The notes beneath the pieces are model-generated. The model was not told where the DNA came from, did no database searches, and saw only the letters and a list, made by a program, of their open reading frames with translations. From Bacteroidales bacterium (GTDB lineage Bacteria; Bacteroidota; Bacteroidia; Bacteroidales; UBA10428), in contig JAFGVA010000130.1 in assembly GCA_016938235.1 (NCBI GenBank), forward strand, positions 52,076-116,075: DNA of 64,000 bases. Direction: 5' to 3'. Each line of letters begins with the position of its first letter. Within the stretch, counting starts at the first letter, position 1. This document shows positions 28,255 through 38,724 of this stretch, in pieces. A program made the position numbers and the translations under genes.

Positions 28255-30077
28255 TAGTTCCGATGAAAAAATATTCATTCCTGGTTTATCACAAGGAGTA
28301 TTTCAGGTTTCTTGAAGATATTCAGGGCCTTGGAGTAGTCCATATTATTGAGAAGGAATCGGGTGAGATTGAAAACGAAGAACTAAGGGAAAAATACCTG
28401 AAAATTCAGCAGATTGAACAAACTGTAAAATATCTTGAAAAAAGACAGATCGAATTTCAGGAGGCCGAGAGTAAGAAAGATGGACTGAATGTTCTGGCTG
28501 AAGTTAAAGATATGCAGCAAGACAAAGAGCATTACCTTCAGAAATTAGGTGCTCTGCAAAAAGAGCTTAAAACACTTGAACCTTGGGGTAATTTTAGCTG
28601 GAGCAACATCGATAAGCTTAAAGAAGCCGGAATTTCAGTTAAATTCTTTACCTGCCCTACACGAAAGTTTATCGAAGAATACAAGGAGAGCCTTCCTGTT
28701 GAAGAAATTAATGAAATAAACGGACACATCTATTTTGTTCTTTTTGAGAAAGTAGGTGCTGCATCCGATTTAGATGCTGAAGAACTTCATTTACCCGATA
28801 AGACATATAACAAGCTTAATGAACAGGTTACCGAAATAAACGAAATAATCGAAAAAATTGATAGCGTTCTTGATAAGTTTGCAGCTCAATATATTCCGGC
28901 ACTTGTGAAAACCAAAACAGAATTAAGCAATCAACTTTCGTTTGATAAAGTTATTCTGAGCACAACGAAGGAGGCTGAAGAAAAATTAATGATTCTGGAA
29001 GGTTGGGTACCTGATGATAAAGAAGAAGATTTAGAGTCATTCTTAAAAAAGACCGGTGTATATTTTGAAAGTGAAAAACCGACAATAGAAGATAAAATTC
29101 CAATAAAGCTTAAGAACAACAAATTTGCACGCCTATTCGAAGTAATAGGTGATTTATACAGCAGGCCCTCTTACAAAGAGTTAGATTTAACACCTTATTT
29201 TGCTCCGTTCTATTTGTTGTTTTTTGGCTTTTGTCTGGGAGATGCCGGCTATGGATTAATAATTACTCTGGCAGGACTGATAATGCTTTTTAAAGCAAAA
29301 AAAGATTCGAAAGACTTATTCAGGTTAGTCTCTCTTCTGGGTGTTTCAACAATAATATTTGGTATTATTGGAGGAACATTTTTTGGTATAAACCTTTATG
29401 AAATCAGATTTGGACTATATGCTCATTTTGCAGATAAATTTGACGCTCAAAAGAAATCAATAAACGATCATTTATTTACATTGTCTTTGGTATTTGGAGC
29501 TATCCAGATAATTTTTGGAATGTTTGTTAAAATATTAAATGAAATAAAAATGTTTAATTGGAAATGGGCAATAGGTACAATTGGTTGGCTTATTATTATT
29601 CTTGGAATTATAAGTTTAATGATTTTATCGAAGACAGGGGTCTCTCCGGAGTTACTTGCCATCGTTAAATGGTCTGTTATTGTTCTTGGATTTTCAGGAG
29701 CCTTTTTGTTTAATAATCCGGAAAGAAACATTTTTGCGAATATTGGTGGAGGAATTTGGGATGCTTACAATATGGCCACCGGTATTATGGGAGATCTATT
29801 ATCGTATATAAGATTGTTTGCCTTGGGCATTTCAAGCGCAATTCTGGGTTATGTTTTTAACAGCCTGGCTGTTGAGTTTGCCCCCGAAAACATTATTGGT
29901 AAAATTTTGGTAATGACAATAATTCTCCTATTTGGACATGGACTCAACTTGTTTATGGCAGCTTTAGGCTCATTTGTTCATCCTGTGCGTTTAACTTTTG
30001 TTGAGTTTTACAAAAACGCTGGCTTTATAGGTGGTGGTGTAAAATATTCTCCTTTCAATAAAAAAAATAGTAAATAA
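28251..30077 (+). CDS. atpI: V-type ATP synthase subunit I
   Basis: 608 aa, 'TPYFAPFYLLFFGFCLGDAGYGLIITLAG', 'GDLLSYIRLFALGISSAILGYVFNSLA', 'FGHGLNLFMAALGSFVHPVRLTFVEFYKNAGF'. Confidence 0.95.
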   Translation: MIVPMKKYSFLVYHKEYFRFLEDIQGLGVVHIIEKESGEIENEELREKYLKIQQIEQTVKYLEKRQIEFQEAESKKDGLNVLAEVKDMQQDKEHYLQKLGALQKELKTLEPWGNFSWSNIDKLKEAGISVKFFTCPTRKFIEEYKESLPVEEINEINGHIYFVLFEKVGAASDLDAEELHLPDKTYNKLNEQVTEINEIIEKIDSVLDKFAAQYIPALVKTKTELSNQLSFDKVILSTTKEAEEKLMILEGWVPDDKEEDLESFLKKTGVYFESEKPTIEDKIPIKLKNNKFARLFEVIGDLYSRPSYKELDLTPYFAPFYLLFFGFCLGDAGYGLIITLAGLIMLFKAKKDSKDLFRLVSLLGVSTIIFGIIGGTFFGINLYEIRFGLYAHFADKFDAQKKSINDHLFTLSLVFGAIQIIFGMFVKILNEIKMFNWKWAIGTIGWLIIILGIISLMILSKTGVSPELLAIVKWSVIVLGFSGAFLFNNPERNIFANIGGGIWDAYNMATGIMGDLLSYIRLFALGISSAILGYVFNSLAVEFAPENIIGKILVMTIILLFGHGLNLFMAALGSFVHPVRLTFVEFYKNAGFIGGGVKYSPFNKKNSK

Positions 30078-30093
30078 CTTAAATAAAAAGTAA

Positions 30094-30558
<465 letters not shown>

Positions 30559-30580
30559 AAATATAATTTATACAAAAAAC

Positions 30581-30617
30581 ATCCCCTGTCATTCGCTCGG
30601 CAGGGGATTTTTATTTT
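30581..30617 (+). terminator. Rho-independent terminator of the V-ATPase operon
   Basis: ATCCCCTG-N12-CAGGGGAT followed by TTTTTATTTT. Confidence 0.85.
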
Positions 30618-30637
30618 CAGCACATAACACATTTTAG

Positions 30638-30722
30638 CGTCATTCCCTTGAAAAAAGGATTCTCAAAAAATCAAGGCAGGTGTTTCCCAACCGATAATTA
30701 TCGGTACAAGTTGCGAATGACG
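30638..30722. repeat. Palindromic MITE/REP-like element with nested palindrome
   Basis: Termini CGTCATTC (30638-30645)/GAATGACG (30715-30722); internal 16-bp perfect palindrome ACCGATAATTATCGGT (30690-30705). Confidence 0.6.
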
Positions 30723-30832
30723 TTCTGATCTTGTTGGTTTTTTTGTTCTTACTGAGAATAAAAAAAACATCTTCTGTGCAATACTATAAGATTTCGTAAC
30801 TTTAATACTGAAGCTTACTAAAATTATTAAGA

Positions 30833-31924
30833 ATGATTTCGATTGAAAAAATTATCAATCGTTTTAATATCTTTTTCAAAGACATCTTTTACCACCTGTT
30901 TTTCTGGTATTGCAGCTTCCTGGTTTTTCATTTGCTGGCAGGTAATGAGAATCTGATAAATAGCAACAAAAGCTTTTTCCAGATAAACACAGTGTACTTT
31001 ACAATTTTAATATACAGTACCAGCCTTTCTGTACTTTTTTCTTTTTTTGACTTTATTTTCACCGACCGGATACTTAGGTTTTCTCCTTCAAGATTTATAA
31101 TTGTATTCCGGATTATAGCCTATCTCACTATTGCCATTATAATAATACTGTATACAGAATTCTCAACAGAAAATAAATTTTTCGAAGGAATAAAAACAAA
31201 TGGCTTTAAGGAACTTAGTTCAAAAATTGATCTGTCGGCTTTAAGATTTTTAGCCTTTTTCTTACTATGTAGCTTCTTCAATAATTTTATAAGTTCTGTG
31301 ATTAAACGAATAGGTCGAAGTAATTTCTGGCTTTGGTCTATCGGACTATTAAACAAACCCAGGGAGGTTGAACGTATTTTTATGTTCATCGATATGAAAT
31401 CGTCTACTACAATTGCCGAAAAGATACATCATAAAAAGTTCAGCCACCTGGTACAGGATGTTTTTATGGATATGGCCATAGTTGACAATTACCTGGGCGA
31501 AATATACCAATACCTGGGTGATGGAGCAATTATTTCGTGGAGTCTGAAGAATGGAACAAAAAATCAAAATTGTATACAATTCTTCTATTCTTTTACCCGG
31601 ATTATTGAGAAAAGATCACGCTATTACCAGAGAAAATATGGACTAACGCCGGGATTTAAAGCAGGAATACATGTAGGAAAGGTAATGGTACTGCAAGTTG
31701 GCAAAATAAGACGCGATATTTCATACAATGGTGATGCCTTAAACACAACAGCCAGGATAGAATCGAAATGCGGGGAATTAAAAAAAGATTTACTGATTTC
31801 CGGAGCTCTGTACCACATGCTCGACGAAAATCCAAAATTCAAATTCAAACATATCGACACAACAAAACTTAAAGGTAAAACCAAAGCCACCGATATTTAC
31901 GAAGTGAATAAAGTCGTTAACTAA
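30833..31924 (+). CDS. Membrane-anchored class III adenylate/guanylate cyclase
   Basis: N-terminal TM helices, then catalytic domain 'VERIFMFIDMKSSTTIAEKI', 'YLGDGAIISW', 'ISYNGDALNTTARIESKC', 'TTKLKGKTKATDIYEV'. Confidence 0.9.
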   Translation: MISIEKIINRFNIFFKDIFYHLFFWYCSFLVFHLLAGNENLINSNKSFFQINTVYFTILIYSTSLSVLFSFFDFIFTDRILRFSPSRFIIVFRIIAYLTIAIIIILYTEFSTENKFFEGIKTNGFKELSSKIDLSALRFLAFFLLCSFFNNFISSVIKRIGRSNFWLWSIGLLNKPREVERIFMFIDMKSSTTIAEKIHHKKFSHLVQDVFMDMAIVDNYLGEIYQYLGDGAIISWSLKNGTKNQNCIQFFYSFTRIIEKRSRYYQRKYGLTPGFKAGIHVGKVMVLQVGKIRRDISYNGDALNTTARIESKCGELKKDLLISGALYHMLDENPKFKFKHIDTTKLKGKTKATDIYEVNKVVN

Positions 31925-31968
31925 CTGGATTTATTATCTTTAAACTGTAATATTTCAAATTCTAAATT

Positions 31969-32484
31969 ATGGATTGGTTAATTCTCTTTTTAGGTATTGT
32001 TTTAATAGTATTAGGTCTGGTTGGTTGTATTGTTCCTGTTTTGCCAGGTCCACCCTTAAGTTTTATTGGAATGCTCATGGTGCATTTCACCAGATTTGCC
32101 GATTTTACAAACAACATGCTAATTACAATGGGATTCCTGGCTCTTGTTGTTCAAATACTTGATTATATAGTTCCGGTGTGGGGAACCAAGAAGTTTGGAG
32201 GGTCTAAATACGGTACCTGGGGCAGTATTATTGGCCTTATTGCTGGTATTTTTGTTTTACCCAGTATTGTGGTAATTGGCCCGTTTGGTATCATTGGTAT
32301 TATTGCTGGCCCGTTTTTTGGAGCATTAATTGGCGAGATAATAGCTGGTCAAACATCAGAAAAAGCTTTTAAAGCTGCTTTTGGTTCATTTATTGGCTTT
32401 TTAACAGGCACATTAATGAAACTTGCTACCTCGATAATAATCACTTTCATTTTTGCGAAAGAGATAATCTCAAATATCTTTTAG
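31969..32484 (+). CDS. DUF456 family membrane protein
   Basis: '[24 protein letters not shown]', '[42 protein letters not shown]'. Confidence 0.88.
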   Translation: [171 protein letters not shown]

Positions 32485-32501
32485 GTTAAAAAAAACTTTT
32501 T

Positions 32502-33185
32502 ATGAGCAAGCATTTAATATTTGCAGTTTCAATTTTGCTTCTGATAAATCACAAAGAAATGATGGGTCAGGAAAATATTGAGTCTCTCAACCTGGACAAT
32601 TTCAGAAAATACGAAGCCTTTAACAAAGTAATAAATAAAGATAGTTTAGACAGGTCTTTGCTCGAGTTAGCTGTTTTCTTTGCAACTAACGAGCAGCGGG
32701 TAAAACACAAACTTCCTGAGGTAAGTTACAATGACTTATTAGCCAAAGCAGCCAGGAATCATTCAGAAGATATGGCAAGGCTTGACTTCTTTAATCATGA
32801 GAACAAATTCAACAAAAAACGCAAAGAACCAACCAACAGGTGTGCCGAAGTCGGAATAGCAAATCCAATAATTGCAGAAAATATTGCAGAGGGTTTTATA
32901 ATTGAATATGAAGCTAATGTAAAGGTTCTTGTGCCCGAAAAAGGAGTCTTTGTAGACCAGAAAACAGATAAAATACTCCCTAACAGAACGTATTTACAAT
33001 TAGCCGATAACCTGGTTGACAGGTGGATGAATTCACCCGGCCACCGGACAAATATTCTATCAACAGATGCAAAGGAATTAGGATGTGGAATTGCACTCTT
33101 TTACATGACCGACTTTAATGAGATGCCAGCTGTAAAAGCCACGCAAAATTTTCAGTTGTTTCAGAAAGTAACCGAACTAAAATAA
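32502..33185 (+). CDS. CAP (SCP/PR-1) domain secreted protein
   Basis: 'LAKAARNHSEDMARLDFFNHEN', 'IAENIAEGF', 'LVDRWMNSPGHRTNILSTDAKELGCGIA'. Confidence 0.9.
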   Translation: MSKHLIFAVSILLLINHKEMMGQENIESLNLDNFRKYEAFNKVINKDSLDRSLLELAVFFATNEQRVKHKLPEVSYNDLLAKAARNHSEDMARLDFFNHENKFNKKRKEPTNRCAEVGIANPIIAENIAEGFIIEYEANVKVLVPEKGVFVDQKTDKILPNRTYLQLADNLVDRWMNSPGHRTNILSTDAKELGCGIALFYMTDFNEMPAVKATQNFQLFQKVTELK

Positions 33186-33214
33186 AAAGAGAAGCTCCAT
33201 TGGAGTTTCTCTTT
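33186..33214. terminator. Putative bidirectional terminator hairpin
   Basis: AAAGAGAAGCTCCA-TTGGAGTTTCTCTTT between convergent genes; short T tract. Confidence 0.5.
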
Positions 33215-33235
33215 AGTCTCGTGAGGAAGAAACAA

Positions 33236-33502
33236 TCAAACAGCAATAGAAACCCTAACCTTATTGGTATGAGCTCTGAGAACCCTGAGATTGCGGCCGC
33301 CGACAGTTTTTCCGTCCAGGGTTTTGATGGCTTCCATCGCCTCTTTTTTGCTTGGCATGTCTAAGAAACCAAAACCTTTGGATTTTCCGGTTTTCTTGTC
33401 GCGAATGATTTTGATAGCATCAACTTTTCCAAGAACTTCGAAAATACGTCTTACATCTTCTTCGGTCATTGAATAGTTAACGTTGCCCACATAAATAGTC
33501 AT
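33236..33502 (-). CDS. RRM-type RNA-binding protein
   Basis: 'MTIYVGNVNYSMTEEDVRRIFEVLGKVDAIKIIRDKKTGKSKGFGFLDMPSKKEAMEAIKTLDGKTVGGRNLRV' contains RNP1 and RNP2. Confidence 0.95.
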   Translation of the reverse strand: MTIYVGNVNYSMTEEDVRRIFEVLGKVDAIKIIRDKKTGKSKGFGFLDMPSKKEAMEAIKTLDGKTVGGRNLRVLRAHTNKVRVSIAV

Positions 33503-33540
33503 ATCATATAGGATTGAAATGAATACTAACTATACAAGTT

Positions 33541-33577
33541 AAAAAAAATATCCGGTGAAATGAAATTTTACCGGATA
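33541..33577 (-). terminator. Rho-independent terminator of argF
   Basis: TATCCGGTGAAAT-GAA-ATTTTACCGGATA (33549-33577) with A8 upstream on + strand (T8 tail on the minus transcript). Confidence 0.75.
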
Positions 33578-33607
33578 AAAATGACTATTTATAAGGCATT
33601 TAGAAGT

Positions 33608-34606
33608 CTATGCAAGCGTAGCAACCATTACAGCCTTTATGGTATGCATACGGTTTTCTGCTTCATCGAAAACAATAGATGCATCCGATTCAAAAACCTC
33701 ATCGGTAACTTCCATTGCCTCCAAACCATACTTCTGGTAAATCTCTTCGCCTATCTTAGTGTCTCTGTTGTGGTAAGCCGGAAGACAATGTAAAAACTTA
33801 ACATCGGGATTAGCGGTAAGTTTCATAACCTCAGAATTAATCTGGTAGGGTTTCAGCAGTTTAATCCGCTCTTCCCAAACTGAATCGGGTTCACCCATTG
33901 AAACCCACACATCGGTATACAGAAAATCGGCATTTTTCACAGCCTCTGCTACATTATCGGTAATCAGAACAGAACCTCCGGTTTTTGCAGCAATTTCTTT
34001 GCAGGTATTTACCAGCTCTTCCCGGGGTTGACACGAAACCGGTGCAGCAGCGCGAAAATCCATTCCCATTTTTGCTGCACCAACCATCAGCGAATTCCCC
34101 ATATTATTTCTGGCATCACCCAGGTAACAGAATTTAATCTCATTTAATGGTTTTGCCGAATGCTCTTTAATTGTAAGAAAGTCTGCTAATATCTGGGTGG
34201 GATGAAAATCGTCGGTTAAACCATTCCATACCGGTACTCCGGCATATTTGGCAAGTTCTTCAACAATTTTTTGTCCAAAACCCCGGTACTCAATACCGTC
34301 AAACATTCTGCCCAGAACTCGTGCAGTATCTTTCATCGACTCTTTTCCACCAATCTGGGTACCACTAGGCCCCAGGTATGTAACATGTGCCCCCTGATCA
34401 TATGCAGCTACTTCAAATGCACACCTTGTCCTTGTCGAAGTCTTTTCGAATATCAAAGCAATATTCTTTCCCTTCAATAGTTGCTGCTCAGTACCAGTAT
34501 ACTTTGCAGACTTCAAGTCTCCGGCAAGTTTCAACAAAAACTCAATTTCTGAAGGAGTAAAATCCAATAATTTCAGAAAATGACGATTCTTTAAATTAAC
34601 AGGCAT
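33608..34606 (-). CDS. argF: Ornithine carbamoyltransferase
   Basis: '[57 protein letters not shown]', '[12 protein letters not shown]', 'HCLPAYH'. Confidence 0.92.
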   Translation of the reverse strand: MPVNLKNRHFLKLLDFTPSEIEFLLKLAGDLKSAKYTGTEQQLLKGKNIALIFEKTSTRTRCAFEVAAYDQGAHVTYLGPSGTQIGGKESMKDTARVLGRMFDGIEYRGFGQKIVEELAKYAGVPVWNGLTDDFHPTQILADFLTIKEHSAKPLNEIKFCYLGDARNNMGNSLMVGAAKMGMDFRAAAPVSCQPREELVNTCKEIAAKTGGSVLITDNVAEAVKNADFLYTDVWVSMGEPDSVWEERIKLLKPYQINSEVMKLTANPDVKFLHCLPAYHNRDTKIGEEIYQKYGLEAMEVTDEVFESDASIVFDEAENRMHTIKAVMVATLA

Positions 34607-34831
34607 ACAATCTATTTTTAGTTAAACATGAAGCAAATTTAGCTTATTTAGTCTATCTGAATCATGATCAAAATCACATTTATGTATCTTTATTTATTTG
34701 TTGTGTATATTTATACTATTCGGAATAACAATAAAAATACTTACCTTAATAACAAAAAAAGCTTTGTCGGTCAAAATACAAGCCGGCCGATGTATCACCT
34801 ACTTAATAAATAGGTACTTTTAGCGGAAGTT

Positions 34832-35515
34832 ATGAGTATGAGAAGCCTTATTTTAGTATTTGCTATTTCTCTTGTTTTCATTTCATGCAAAAAAGAAATG
34901 CATGAAGGTTTTTATGACCATGGAGAGATTGTATATAAAATCACTTATCTGAACGAAGATAACGGTAATTTTGATCCTTCCCTTTTACCGAAAAAAATGA
35001 CCATGACATTTGATAAGGATTATTGTTCAATCATTATAGATGGTTTTATGGGCTTCTTCAAACTTGAAAACACTACCTCATTCAAGAAAAAGAAAAGCAC
35101 AACACAGCTAAAAGTACTTGACAAAAGATACTTGTTTTATGGTGGCCGCAATGAACTTATGTGTTGTTTTGACAGCTTTGAAGATATGATAATTAAAAAT
35201 GATACAACAACAAAGACAATTGCAGGGCTGAAATCACAACGTGGTATAGCTGCTATACCTGCTCTCAAAGAGTCTTTTGATATTTATTATACCAACGATA
35301 TTTCTATTAACGATCCAAATATTACCAATCCATACAGAGGCATTAATGGCATCCTTACAGAGTTTGTTCTAAATATGGGCCCCTATAAAATGCGCTTCGA
35401 AGCGCAGGAATTTAATCCAGATAAATTTCCGGACGAAAAATTAAAAATATCTGATAAAACCGTTGAAGTTTCGCGCGAAGAAATGGTTTATGCTCTTGAA
35501 AGGCTCATGAAGTAA
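34832..35515 (+). CDS. Hypothetical lipoprotein
   Basis: Lipoprotein signal 'MRSLILVFAISLVFISCKKE'; 227 aa; resembles DUF4412-type proteins. Confidence 0.65.
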   Translation: MSMRSLILVFAISLVFISCKKEMHEGFYDHGEIVYKITYLNEDNGNFDPSLLPKKMTMTFDKDYCSIIIDGFMGFFKLENTTSFKKKKSTTQLKVLDKRYLFYGGRNELMCCFDSFEDMIIKNDTTTKTIAGLKSQRGIAAIPALKESFDIYYTNDISINDPNITNPYRGINGILTEFVLNMGPYKMRFEAQEFNPDKFPDEKLKISDKTVEVSREEMVYALERLMK

Positions 35516-35642
35516 ATCTGAGCTCTGACCTGTTAAATTCTTATTTTTCTGCATTTATTAAATTGTTGAATAATAATTGGCTTTTTAACCTGTTATAAAC
35601 TTGTGTCATATTAAATTTGGTTTTTATAAGCAGGGTTGGCAC

Positions 35643-38048
35643 ATGGCAAAAAAAACAAAAGACAAGAAGAGTAAAACAAACAGTAAAAAAAGCAGGAAAG
35701 CTACATTCAGAGACGAACGGATAAGAATAATTGCCGGTCTGCTGTTTTTGGCGGCTTCTCTTACCGTATTCATATCAATACTTTCTTATATTTTCACATG
35801 GAAATCTGACCAAAGTTTTGAGTGGACTTCGGATATGAATAACCCGGCTGTTGAAGCAGGTAACTGGGCGGGAAAGCTTGGTGCTTCTGTTGCGCACTTA
35901 TTGGTTAATCAATGGTTCGGATTAGCATCGCTTAGTATTTCATTCATACTGGTTCTTATTGGCTTTCGATTCTTAAGAATTCGCCTTTTGCCTTTCTGGA
36001 GAAGTGTATTAATTTCAATCATGGCCACCATTGTTGTTTCCGCATGGTTAGGATTGTTTACACTTAATACTCCAATACTCGGAAGCGGACTCGGTGGCAA
36101 TCATGGTTACTTTATCAGCCAGTACCTTAAAAGCTTAATCGGAACAGTTGGTACGATACTTTTGTTAAGTATAACAAGTTTAGGCGTTTTATTGTATATA
36201 TGGCCAGAATTACTTAAAAGCCTTTCTAAAATATTCAGTTTTAATTTTGAACGAAAAACAGTAAAAAATCCCGAATCGGATATCAATACCGAAGATGATA
36301 ATAGTGATTTTGAAAAGAATTCAAGCAGTGAAGACGATTCTGATTTAGTCTTTGAAACGGAATTTCCACAACAGGAAAAGCAAGGCGAGTATGAAAAATT
36401 TGAAACAAAAATAAACGAAGAACCTGCTGAGGAAAAAGCAACAGAGCCTGCTGAGGATAACAATGAAGAAGACCTTCGGTTTATAGTTGATGAGGGTAAA
36501 AAAGACGATCCTGAAGGAGAAGCAAAGAGAAATCTGCCACTGGAAGATTATGATCCTACCCTGGAGCTATCTGATTTTAAATTGCCCCCCATTGACCTTT
36601 TGGAAAAACATGATTTGCAAAACTCCAGTGTAACACAAGAAGAACTTATCAGCAATAAAAATAAAATTGTTGAAACCCTGGGTCATTATAAGATTAAAAT
36701 TGATAAGATTAAGGCTACAATCGGACCAACTGTTACCCTGTATGAAATTGTGCCTGCACCGGGCGTCAGGATATCCAGAATTAAGAGTCTTGAAGATGAT
36801 ATAGCATTAAATTTATCGGCACTGGGCATTCGAATAATTGCACCTATACCGGGAAAAGGAACAATTGGTATTGAAGTGCCAAACCAAAAACCCGAAATAG
36901 TTTCGATGCGTTCATTGCTAAGTTCAAGAAAGTTCCAGGATTCGAAATATGATTTAGCCATTGCATTGGGCAAAACAATTTCGAATGAAACCTATGTTTT
37001 TGATTTGGCAAAAATGCCACACCTTTTGGTAGCCGGTGCAACCGGACAGGGTAAATCGGTGGGGCTGAATGTTATTCTTACCTCACTGCTCTACAGAAAG
37101 CACCCCAGCCAGTTAAAGTTCGTTCTTGTTGATCCAAAGAAAGTTGAATTAACGCTTTACCAGAAAATTGAAAAACATTACCTGGCAAAAATTCCTGATT
37201 CTGAAGAAACAATTATTACCGATACTCAAAAGGTTATAAATACGCTCAATTCTTTATGCATTGAGATGGATAACAGGTATAACCTGCTCAAAGCTGCCCA
37301 GGTAAGAAATATTAAAGAATACAATCAAAAGTTTATTAAAAGACAGCTAAATCCCGAAAAAGGGCATCAATACTTACCCTATATAGTTGTAGTAGTTGAC
37401 GAGTTTGCTGATTTAATAATGACTGCCGGCAGAGAGGTTGAAACACCTTTGGCAAGGCTTGCTCAGCTTGCACGAGCAATTGGTATTCATCTGGTACTTG
37501 CTACCCAGCGACCGACAACCAATATAATTACAGGTGTTATTAAAGCTAACTTCCCCGCCAGAATTGCTTTCAGGGTTACATCAATGATAGATTCAAGAAC
37601 AATTTTAGACAGCCCCGGAGCTAATCAGCTTATTGGCCGTGGAGACTTACTTTTTGCACCCGGTAGTGACCTGGTAAGGTTGCAATGCGCATTTATTGAT
37701 ATACCAGAATTAGAAGAAATAACGAACTTTATTGGAAATCAACGGTCATACCCTACTCCATTCTTTTTACCCGAATTTAACGATGATAGTTCCGACAGTA
37801 TTCTAGATGTTGATTTATCGAAAAAAGATGCTCTTTTTAACGATGCAGCCCGTTTAATAGTTGCACACCAGCAAGGTTCTACTTCGCTCATCCAAAGAAA
37901 ATTTTCTATTGGATACAACAGGGCCGGCAGAATTGTTGACCAACTCGAAGCCGCCGGCATAGTAGGCCCGTTTGAAGGCAGCAAGGCCAGACAGGTACTT
38001 ATTCCTGATGAATATACTTTGGAACAATATTTGAGTAGTTTAGAATAA
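35643..38048 (+). CDS. ftsK: FtsK/SpoIIIE family DNA translocase
   Basis: N-terminal TM helices, acidic linker, motor 'MPHLLVAGATGQGKSVGLNVILTSLLYRKHPSQLKFVLVDPKKVEL', 'IVVVVDEFADLIMTAGREVE', C-terminal gamma domain 'STSLIQRKFSIGYNRAGRIVDQLEAAGIVGPFEGSKARQV'. Start set at MAKKTKDKK. Confidence 0.96.
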   Translation: MAKKTKDKKSKTNSKKSRKATFRDERIRIIAGLLFLAASLTVFISILSYIFTWKSDQSFEWTSDMNNPAVEAGNWAGKLGASVAHLLVNQWFGLASLSISFILVLIGFRFLRIRLLPFWRSVLISIMATIVVSAWLGLFTLNTPILGSGLGGNHGYFISQYLKSLIGTVGTILLLSITSLGVLLYIWPELLKSLSKIFSFNFERKTVKNPESDINTEDDNSDFEKNSSSEDDSDLVFETEFPQQEKQGEYEKFETKINEEPAEEKATEPAEDNNEEDLRFIVDEGKKDDPEGEAKRNLPLEDYDPTLELSDFKLPPIDLLEKHDLQNSSVTQEELISNKNKIVETLGHYKIKIDKIKATIGPTVTLYEIVPAPGVRISRIKSLEDDIALNLSALGIRIIAPIPGKGTIGIEVPNQKPEIVSMRSLLSSRKFQDSKYDLAIALGKTISNETYVFDLAKMPHLLVAGATGQGKSVGLNVILTSLLYRKHPSQLKFVLVDPKKVELTLYQKIEKHYLAKIPDSEETIITDTQKVINTLNSLCIEMDNRYNLLKAAQVRNIKEYNQKFIKRQLNPEKGHQYLPYIVVVVDEFADLIMTAGREVETPLARLAQLARAIGIHLVLATQRPTTNIITGVIKANFPARIAFRVTSMIDSRTILDSPGANQLIGRGDLLFAPGSDLVRLQCAFIDIPELEEITNFIGNQRSYPTPFFLPEFNDDSSDSILDVDLSKKDALFNDAARLIVAHQQGSTSLIQRKFSIGYNRAGRIVDQLEAAGIVGPFEGSKARQVLIPDEYTLEQYLSSLE

Positions 38049-38059
38049 AACCGTCAATT

Positions 38060-38722
38060 ATGAAACAACTTTTCGTTTTAGTTATAGCTATCAATTTTTT
38101 TTCGCTTGTAACAGCACAGGATGAGATTATACAAGATACCGCAGCACAAAGAATTCTTGATAATGTGAGTTTAAACATAAACTCCTATGAAACAATTATT
38201 GCCGATTTTGAGCTGAATATCGACAACCGCATGGAAGACCTTCATTCAAAAAGTTCCGGTACAATCTTTATCAAAGGCAATAAATATTATATGGAATCGC
38301 TGGGGACACAGGTATATTATAATGGCAAAACCATGTGGAGCTATATGCCCGACATAAAGGAAGTGACAATTACAGAGCCTGATGAATCTGAAGGTGATTT
38401 TGTTGACAATCCTGCACTTATATTCTCATTTTATAAGCGCGATTTTAAATACAGGCTGGTGGGTGAAGTAAAGGTTGAAAACAACTGGATGTATGAAATA
38501 GAATTATACCCAAAAGACCTGAATCAACCTTATTCGAGATTTAAGTTGTATGTTGAAAAGGGAAGCAACGATCTTTATATGGTAAAAGCAATCAGTAAAG
38601 ATGCTATTGATTATACAATTTATATCCTAAACACAAAATTCAATAAAGAAGTGAAAGACGATAAATTCAGTTTTAAAGAAGAAAACTTCCCTGGTATTGA
38701 AATTATTGATATGAGATTTTAG
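38060..38722 (+). CDS. lolA: LolA-like outer-membrane lipoprotein carrier protein
   Basis: Signal peptide; 'IADFELNIDNRMEDLHSKSSGTIFIKGNKYYMESLGTQVYYNGKTMWSYMPDIKEVTI'. Confidence 0.85.
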   Translation: MKQLFVLVIAINFFSLVTAQDEIIQDTAAQRILDNVSLNINSYETIIADFELNIDNRMEDLHSKSSGTIFIKGNKYYMESLGTQVYYNGKTMWSYMPDIKEVTITEPDESEGDFVDNPALIFSFYKRDFKYRLVGEVKVENNWMYEIELYPKDLNQPYSRFKLYVEKGSNDLYMVKAISKDAIDYTIYILNTKFNKEVKDDKFSFKEENFPGIEIIDMRF

Positions 38723-38724
38723 TG

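Noticed and set aside
36107-36463. 118-aa minus ORF
   Set aside because: Serine-rich antisense of the acidic low-complexity linker of FtsK; compositional artefact.
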